A program made the translations under genes and the position numbers. A stretch of 37,798 nt of DNA from CAYPZU01 sp964415395 (lineage in GTDB: Bacteria > Chlamydiota > Chlamydiia > Chlamydiales > SM23-39), in assembly GCA_964415395.1 (NCBI GenBank), contig CAYPZU010000014.1:1-37798 (forward strand). The letters run 5' to 3'. Within the stretch, counting starts at the first letter, position 1. Each line of letters begins with the position of its first letter. The notes beneath the pieces were generated by a model that did no database searches, was not told where the DNA came from, and was given only the letters and a program-made list of their open reading frames with translations. Positions 33,302-37,798 of the stretch are shown here, piece by piece.

Positions 33302-33811
33302 CTATGATTTTTTTCGAAGGGCGGCGAGGACGCCGTCGTAATTCGGTTCGTCGCACAGTTCGGGGACTTGCTCGGTGTAGAGCACTTTGCCTTTTTCATC
33401 GAGAAGAATGACGGCTCGGGAGAAAAGTCCCTTATAGGGGCCGTCGGTCATCGTTACGCCATAAATTTCGCCAAACTCGGGGTGTCTGAACGAAGAGACT
33501 GGAATGACAGTTTTCATTTGTTTCGCGGCGCAGAATCTTTGCTGCGCAAACGGCAGGTCGGCGGAGATGCAGACGACGAGGAGGTTGTCTACCAGTTCGG
33601 CGATTCGGTTGAAGCGGACCATCGCCAAAGCGCACGTGGGCGTGTCGAGGCTGGGGAAGACGCTCAGGATCGTTTTCTTGCCTTTGCAGTCGTTGAGGGT
33701 GAAGTCGGAAAGGTCTGTTTTGATCAGCGTAAAGTCGGGCGCCTGCGATCCGACGGCAGGGAGGCTGCCGCAGGTATTGATCACTTTGCCCATATAGGTA
33801 ATGAGTCCCAT
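33302..33811 (-). CDS. tpx: thiol peroxidase (2-Cys peroxiredoxin, Tpx type)
   Basis: 169 residues, nearly the same length as E. coli Tpx. Peroxidatic Cys60 in FPSLDTPTCA and resolving Cys94 in ISADLPFAQQRFCAA, the Tpx-specific pair; DGPYKGLFSRAVILLDE completes the fold. It reduces hydrogen and organic peroxides using thioredoxin. The start at 33811 gives the family's usual N-terminus; an internal Met7 is possible. It sits between a 50-residue gene (2-bp gap) and the CMD-like gene (11-bp gap), so the three are translated from one message. Confidence 0.95.
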   Translation of the reverse strand: MGLITYMGKVINTCGSLPAVGSQAPDFTLIKTDLSDFTLNDCKGKKTILSVFPSLDTPTCALAMVRFNRIAELVDNLLVVCISADLPFAQQRFCAAKQMKTVIPVSSFRHPEFGEIYGVTMTDGPYKGLFSRAVILLDEKGKVLYTEQVPELCDEPNYDGVLAALRKKS

Positions 33812-33813
33812 GC

Positions 33814-33966
33814 TCAGCCGCGCCTTTTAAAGAATTGGATTTCCCGCTCGTGCTGGACGGCGGCGGCTCTCGTGTGAAACGTGCCGAGGTTTCTCCGCTT
33901 TCCCGTTTTTGGATTTTTTTTCCTCGAATAGAGGCGGTATTTGCCAGAGGGGAGTTTTCGGATCAT
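33814..33966 (-). CDS. 50-residue basic protein, AP2/integrase N-terminal-like fold
   Basis: Short gene not longer than 50 codons but well supported: AAAAGG lies 6 nt before the ATG at 33966, and its TGA is 2 bp upstream of the tpx start, so the pair is coupled. The product opens MIRKLPSGKYRLYSRK, then PKTGKRRNLGTFHTRAAAV, and ends FKRRG. The G-K-Y-R-strand, GKRRNLGTF turn and following helix (TRAAAVQHERE) match the three-strand plus helix layout of AP2-like DNA-binding domains found at the start of phage integrases. Here it is a stand-alone protein, strongly basic, probably nucleic-acid binding. Regulation of the tpx unit is one possibility. I recognise the pattern but not a named function. 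Confidence 0.75.
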   Translation of the reverse strand: MIRKLPSGKYRLYSRKKNPKTGKRRNLGTFHTRAAAVQHEREIQFFKRRG

Positions 33967-34057
33967 GAGAGCCTTTTCTTTCCCGGGTACAGGATTCGGC
34001 TCCGATTGTCAAGGCTTGCTGAGGAATTTTATTAGCAGGACCCTCGCAAAACGGGCT

Positions 34058-34085
34058 GCAGGATAGAAAAGAGGCTCTATCCTGC
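34058..34085 (-). terminator. hairpin after the MFS gene, probable terminator
   Basis: GCAGGATAG (34058-34066) pairs perfectly with CTATCCTGC (34077-34085), 9 bp with a 10-nt loop, 21 bp past the MFS stop. The following T tract on the minus strand is short (CGTTTT), so confidence is limited. Confidence 0.45.
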
Positions 34086-34106
34086 GTGCTAAGGAGGGTT
34101 GTTCAT

Positions 34107-35396
34107 TTACGCGGACTGGACGGCTTTCGCTGGCGACCAGGGTCTGTCGGGGTGGTGGAACAGGATCACCGTCAGGACGGAGAGGGCGGTGAGGCCGGCT
34201 AAGAGCAGAAAGGCGCCCTGGTAGTTGCCGGTGAGGTCGATCAGCCAGCCTGTAGCCAGAGGGGCGATAATCCCCCCGAGGGACAGGCAGCTCGAGGTGA
34301 TTCCCTGAGCGGATCCGGCCCGCTCTTTGGCTACGTCGATATTGATGCTGAAGAAGGCTGGCTGCGGCATGAGGCCGAAACCGAGGCCGAGCGACAGGAA
34401 GAAGATCGAGAGCCCGAGCGTGTTGGTGAAGCTGAGGGCAACGAAGCAGGCAGCGGCGAGGAGCTGGCTCATCCAGATGAGGTGGGACCTTGCGATCCGG
34501 CTGCTGTGGGTTTTCCGGTAGAGATAGTCGGAAAGGATTCCGCCGGCTTTCATAAAGAGGGCGCCGACCAGCCAGGGGATCGTCAAATACCAGCCGACGC
34601 TCTTGAGGTTGAGTCCATGCTGGTTGAGGAAGTAGCCGGGCAGCCACAGAGTGGCGAAAAAGAGCATATAGCCGAAGGCGAAGTAGGCGATGTTGTTGGC
34701 GATCAGAGCAGGATGGAAAAGAATGAATCGCCAATCGATCGGGTCTTTCGTTTTCTCCGAAGCGAGAACGGAGGGGGTGTCGATGATCTTTTGTTCCTCG
34801 GCGGTGACGTAGGGGCTCTCTTCGGGGCGGTCGCGGAAGAAGAAATACCACACTGCGGCCCAGATGATGCCGGAAGAGCTGATGATGAAGAACATGGCCC
34901 GCCAGCCGAAGTCGGCGACGAGGTAGGAGGTGATCGGGGCTCCGATGACGGAGGAGAGGGGGATGGCGACGAGGCCGAGCGAGAGGGCGCGGGCCCGTTC
35001 GCGGGGGGCGAGCCAGTTGCTGATCGACCGGGTGACAGCCGGGAAGTGGGGTCCCTCGGTGACTCCGAGAAGGAAGCGCAGGACGATGAAGCCGGCGAAG
35101 CCCGATGCGAAGCCGAGGAAGGCGACGCAAAGCGACCAGGTCACTGCCGAAAGAGGCCATACGATGCGGGGTCCCCAATGGTCGACGAGCCAACCTCCGA
35201 GGGCGGTGAGAAGGATGTACCCCATGCCGAACGCCGAGAGGATCATCCCGAATTCGGTATCGGTGAAATGGAATTCCGCTTTCAATGGGTTGATCACGAA
35301 AGAGATCGCTGAGCGGTCGATGAAATTGATGAGCGTGATCACCGAAATCAGGGACGCAATGAACCAGCGGTAATTGCTCCGGCTTTCTCTTTTCAT
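34107..35396 (-). CDS. MFS transporter, anion:cation symporter (ACS) type
   Basis: 429 residues with twelve predicted membrane helices. The family marker after helix 1 is present (INFIDRSAISFVINPLK), with GWLVDHWGPRIVW between helices 2 and 3 and RFLLGVTEGPHFPAV in helix 4, the pattern of ACS/glucarate, hexuronate and sialic-acid transporters. Central loop PEESPYVTAEEQKIID is also typical. It would import an organic anion with protons or Na+; the exact substrate cannot be read. The ATG at 35396 has GAGAG about 7 nt upstream. It is flanked by the tpx unit and a divergent propeller gene. Confidence 0.88.
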   Translation of the reverse strand: MKRESRSNYRWFIASLISVITLINFIDRSAISFVINPLKAEFHFTDTEFGMILSAFGMGYILLTALGGWLVDHWGPRIVWPLSAVTWSLCVAFLGFASGFAGFIVLRFLLGVTEGPHFPAVTRSISNWLAPRERARALSLGLVAIPLSSVIGAPITSYLVADFGWRAMFFIISSSGIIWAAVWYFFFRDRPEESPYVTAEEQKIIDTPSVLASEKTKDPIDWRFILFHPALIANNIAYFAFGYMLFFATLWLPGYFLNQHGLNLKSVGWYLTIPWLVGALFMKAGGILSDYLYRKTHSSRIARSHLIWMSQLLAAACFVALSFTNTLGLSIFFLSLGLGFGLMPQPAFFSINIDVAKERAGSAQGITSSCLSLGGIIAPLATGWLIDLTGNYQGAFLLLAGLTALSVLTVILFHHPDRPWSPAKAVQSA

Positions 35397-35498
35397 GACT
35401 CTCTCATTTTTAAAATCAGGGGGTTAATAAAGCGACGAGCATACCATTTCGGGCTTCTTTTCAGCCACAAAGGAATTCCTGGCTAATAGGAAAATTTC

Positions 35499-35527
35499 TT
35501 GACATCTCCTTTGCGAAGTGAAATATT
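35499..35527 (+). promoter_or_regulatory. sigma70-like promoter of propeller paralogue 3
   Basis: Perfect TTGACA (35499-35504), a 17-bp spacer, then AATATT (35522-35527, 4 of 6). The GTG start follows at 35554 with GGGGGC in front of it. Confidence 0.65.
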
Positions 35528-35553
35528 TTTTTGATTAATTTTTTGGGGGCATC

Positions 35554-36875
35554 GTGATTCGGAATTTAACTGTTTATTTTCTCCTGGCGGGAACAGCGGC
35601 TCTGCACGCTCAAACAGAGGCTTACGTTCATTNNNNNNNNNNATTACCCCTGATGGAAGCCGAGTGTTTGCTGCGGCCGGAGTAAATCATAGCGTTGTTG
35701 TCATCGACACAAATACAAACACGCCGATCGGTTCGATTGATATGGGAGTAGGGTATAATACGCTCTTCGTCACTATCTCGCAGGATGGGACAAAGGCTTA
35801 TGCCGTCAATTTCCGAACAAGTCCTCTCGCCTCGAATGTGACTTCAATAGATACGTCCACTTTAAACATTCTGCCTGGAAGCCCGATCTCCACTGGAATT
35901 GAATCGCAAATGATCGCGTTGACTCCAGATGGTTCCCAGGGCTGGGTTCCTAATTTTAATAGCCCAGCGCCCTCAAGCGACGTAACAGTAATCGATCTGA
36001 CGACGAGTTTGACGCTTGCGACGATTCCTGTGCAACGAAGGCCGATTTGGGCCGCGATCACTCCTGATGGATCCGAGGCCTATGTTGCAAATAATTTTAC
36101 TGGAACCGTGAGCGTGCTGAGCACATCCACTTTTATGGACGTCGTTCCCCCTATTTCAGTGGGGATCACCCCTGAGCTGACTGCGATCACTCCGGATGGG
36201 TCTGAAGTCTATGTGCCGAACGCTGACAGCGATGATGTCAGCGTTATTAGCACAGCGACTCATACAGTTACCCACACCATTCCAGTAGGCATGAACCCTT
36301 TTTTTATTGCTATTTCGCATGATGGTACCAGAGCATTCGTAGCCAATAATGGAAGCGACGATGTAACCGTGATCGATATTGCAACCCATACCGTGTTAGC
36401 GCCCTCTATACCGGTAGGCGACAGCCCAAGGCAGCTTGCGATCACTCCAGACAATTCAAAAGTCTATGTAGCTAATGAGGGCGACGCTTTTGTTTCGGTG
36501 ATCGACAATAGTGGACCGATGCCCTTTTTTTTGACGAATATTGCCACGTCGAATGAATCGAATTGGGTCGCTTTTTCGGGAATAACTCCCTTCATCTCTG
36601 CTAGCGGCTTTCAGGTCTCCAATCGGTTTTTGGCGCAGACCGATTTGGTTAACGTTATCCTCCTTTCCGACCCGTCCAATAACCCCGATATCGTAGCCTA
36701 CGAATTCTACCGCAACGAAGCGCTTACCGATCTTGCGGGCTCAGTTTCTTCCGCGCCCCCCATTCGTTTCGAAGACCATCGAAGAAAAAAGGGAGTCGCC
36801 TATACCTATTACATCGTGTCTGTGGATATAGATGGAGATCGGCAGCTGCAGGGGGTATTTACTCTGAATCCATAA
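35554..36875 (+). CDS. secreted YVTN-type beta-propeller with FN3-like module (paralogue 3), split by a gap
   Basis: The GTG at 35554 (GGGGGC 4 nt upstream) opens a signal peptide (VIRNLTVYFLLAGTAALHA-QT). The N run at 35633-35642 breaks the frame inside the first blade; after it the frame is open from the gap edge with ITPDGSRVFAAAGVNHS, so the later GTG at 35664 is not the true start. At least six blades follow (ITPDGSEAYVANNFTGTVSV, ITPDGSEVYVPNADSDDVSV, ISHDGTRAFVANNGSDDVTV), ending in the shared FN3-like module (EFYRNEALTD, FEDHRRKKG, SVDIDGD). Blades are more uniform and more YncE-like than in paralogues 1 and 2. Secretion is well supported; the ligand is unknown. Confidence 0.85.
35633..35642. 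other. assembly gap (10 N)
   Basis: Ten N of unknown true length inside the first propeller blade of paralogue 3. The frames on the two sides do not match at length 10, and repeats in this gene family may be why assembly failed. Confidence 0.98.
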
Positions 36876-36939
36876 TAAATATTTTAGTTTATTAATTTTT
36901 TTCTGATCTGATGTTTATATAAATAATAGATCGGGTGCT

Positions 36940-36945
36940 TATACT
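36940..36945 (+). promoter_or_regulatory. -10 box (TATACT) 11 nt before the kinase start
   Basis: TATACT is followed by ATTCGCTACTT and then ATGGC. No ribosome site is present. The predicted 5' leader is about 4-5 nt. Compare 8784-8789, which has the same box, and 15044-15049. Confidence 0.5.
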
Positions 36946-36956
36946 ATTCGCTACTT

Positions 36957-37798
36957 ATGGCATCCGCAGTCTATCGGCCCAATCCCCATAGAGCCGCTAC
37001 CCTTTCCGGGGAGGGTTCTTCCTTTCATCCCTTCGAAGAGGGGAGAGGCTCTGTTAGAGCGGCTCCTCCCCACCGTCCGTCGGGCCACCGGTTTACCGTT
37101 CAGGCGACGGCAGGCCTCGGGGAAAAATACAAGGTGATCAACGAGCGCTTTTCCCAGCTGGAAAGATATTCTCCCCGGGAACGCCTTGAAATCATGGAGA
37201 GCCGGGCTGCGTTAGAAGCGAGAAATCGGAGTCTCTTCAAATACAAAGGCAAGCTGGGAGAAGGGCAGTATTCCCAAGTTTATAGAGTGGAAAGAGACGC
37301 GGTCGAAGCGGCGGCGAAGCTCAGCACTCCTGCCGCTTTTGCCCACAATCAGCGAGAGGCTGCGATTCTTCAAAAACTGCAAGGCTCCCGCTTCGTTCCG
37401 CGCCTCCTGCACCAAGGGTTTGAATCGGCGCCGCGCGAGTTCGCATTTGTGATGGAGCTGATTCCTGAGAATTTCTGGAGTATGTTCCTCTCGAAGCGCA
37501 AGACTTTAAGCCTCGCCCAGGTTCGGATTCTAGCGCTCCAGATGATGGAAGCTGTGTCTGATTTTAGAAGGCGTAGGATCGGACACGCCGATTTGAAGCC
37601 GGAGAATTTTTCATTTGATGGGCATCAGCTGAAGATTTTCGATTTCGGGATCGCGTTCGAGCCGGGCGGCAGACAGAACCAGAGAGTGCAAAGCGCTTAT
37701 TATAGAGCGCCGGAAGCCTGGGCGGATCAAGGCCCCTTTACGCCGGAGATCGACCTTTGGAGCGTAGCATGCATCCTATTCGAGGCTTATTTGGGAGT
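36957..37798 (+). CDS. eukaryotic-like protein kinase, CMGC (DYRK/CLK-like), 3' end beyond window
   Basis: 280 codons are visible and no stop is reached. After a Pro/Ser/His-rich N-terminus and a helical stretch (60-92), the kinase core begins: glycine loop KLGEGQYSQVYRV (99-111), Lys121 in AAAKLS, Glu134, catalytic loop HADLKPENF (210-218), DFG at 229-231, activation-loop end QSAYYRAPE (245-253) and Asp266 in EIDLWS. YYRAPE is typical of CMGC kinases. The HRD Arg is replaced by Ala, as CLK/SRPK kinases carry Thr there, so activity does not need activation-loop phosphorylation in the usual way. All catalytic residues are kept. No signal peptide; a secreted effector phosphorylating host proteins is inferred. 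The start at 36957 has no Shine-Dalgarno sequence (leaderless-like). Confidence 0.85.
   Translation, partial: MASAVYRPNPHRAATLSGEGSSFHPFEEGRGSVRAAPPHRPSGHRFTVQATAGLGEKYKVINERFSQLERYSPRERLEIMESRAALEARNRSLFKYKGKLGEGQYSQVYRVERDAVEAAAKLSTPAAFAHNQREAAILQKLQGSRFVPRLLHQGFESAPREFAFVMELIPENFWSMFLSKRKTLSLAQVRILALQMMEAVSDFRRRRIGHADLKPENFSFDGHQLKIFDFGIAFEPGGRQNQRVQSAYYRAPEAWADQGPFTPEIDLWSVACILFEAYLG

Noticed and set aside
33835..34035. 66-codon plus-strand frame between tpx and the MFS gene
   Set aside because: The opposite strand holds the better-supported 50-residue gene with ribosome site and coupling to tpx.

Overview
The window reads as chromosome of an amoeba- or protist-associated member of the Chlamydiota (Parachlamydia/Waddlia/Simkania type). 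This is inference. It rests on a ParE/ParC-like second type IIA topoisomerase pair, Inc-like proteins with paired hydrophobic segments, a SET-domain protein resembling the chlamydial nuclear effector idea, a eukaryotic-like protein kinase, Fic, WD40 and leucine-rich-repeat proteins, and long no-homologue genes with Pro/Ser-rich tails. Genes are tightly packed on both strands, with several convergent pairs overlapping by 4-14 bp. Two runs of ten N (5507-5516, 35633-35642) are scaffold gaps, and each cuts a gene in two.

Layout. 1-5.1 kb: a lipoprotein candidate, a TpsB outer-membrane transporter, a pair of nested palindromic repeats around the remnant of a lost gene, a Cys-rich membrane protein and an aquaglyceroporin. 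5.1-16.7 kb: a block of probable host-interaction genes (WD40, LRR, a secreted YVTN propeller, a small Inc-like protein, an HD-domain protein, Fic, a PhyH-type oxygenase and several unknowns). 16.7-20.4 kb: parC/parE-like topoisomerase operon. 20.6-26.6 kb: apparent surface operon (YVTN propeller, a decayed second propeller, an outer-membrane barrel and a TpsA exoprotein). 26.6-31.9 kb: a small unknown protein, a long protein ending in a HicA-like domain, a secreted GH81 endo-beta-1,3-glucanase and a SET protein. 32-35.4 kb: an unknown protein, then an oxidative-stress operon (50-residue basic protein, tpx, CMD/AhpD-like protein) and an MFS anion transporter. 35.5 kb to end: a third YVTN propeller and the 5' part of a CMGC-like kinase.

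How the genes may work together. TpsB (987-2612) and TpsA (22911-26564) are the two halves of a two-partner secretion system about 20 kb apart. Three secreted YVTN propellers share one C-terminal FN3-like module, and one of them sits in the tpsA operon, suggesting a common surface. Many cytosolic genes look like secreted effectors. Several of these, unlike the housekeeping genes, have a -10 box only 7-11 nt before the start codon and no Shine-Dalgarno sequence, which suggests leaderless mRNAs. No rRNA, tRNA, CRISPR array, insertion-sequence transposase or origin was recognised.
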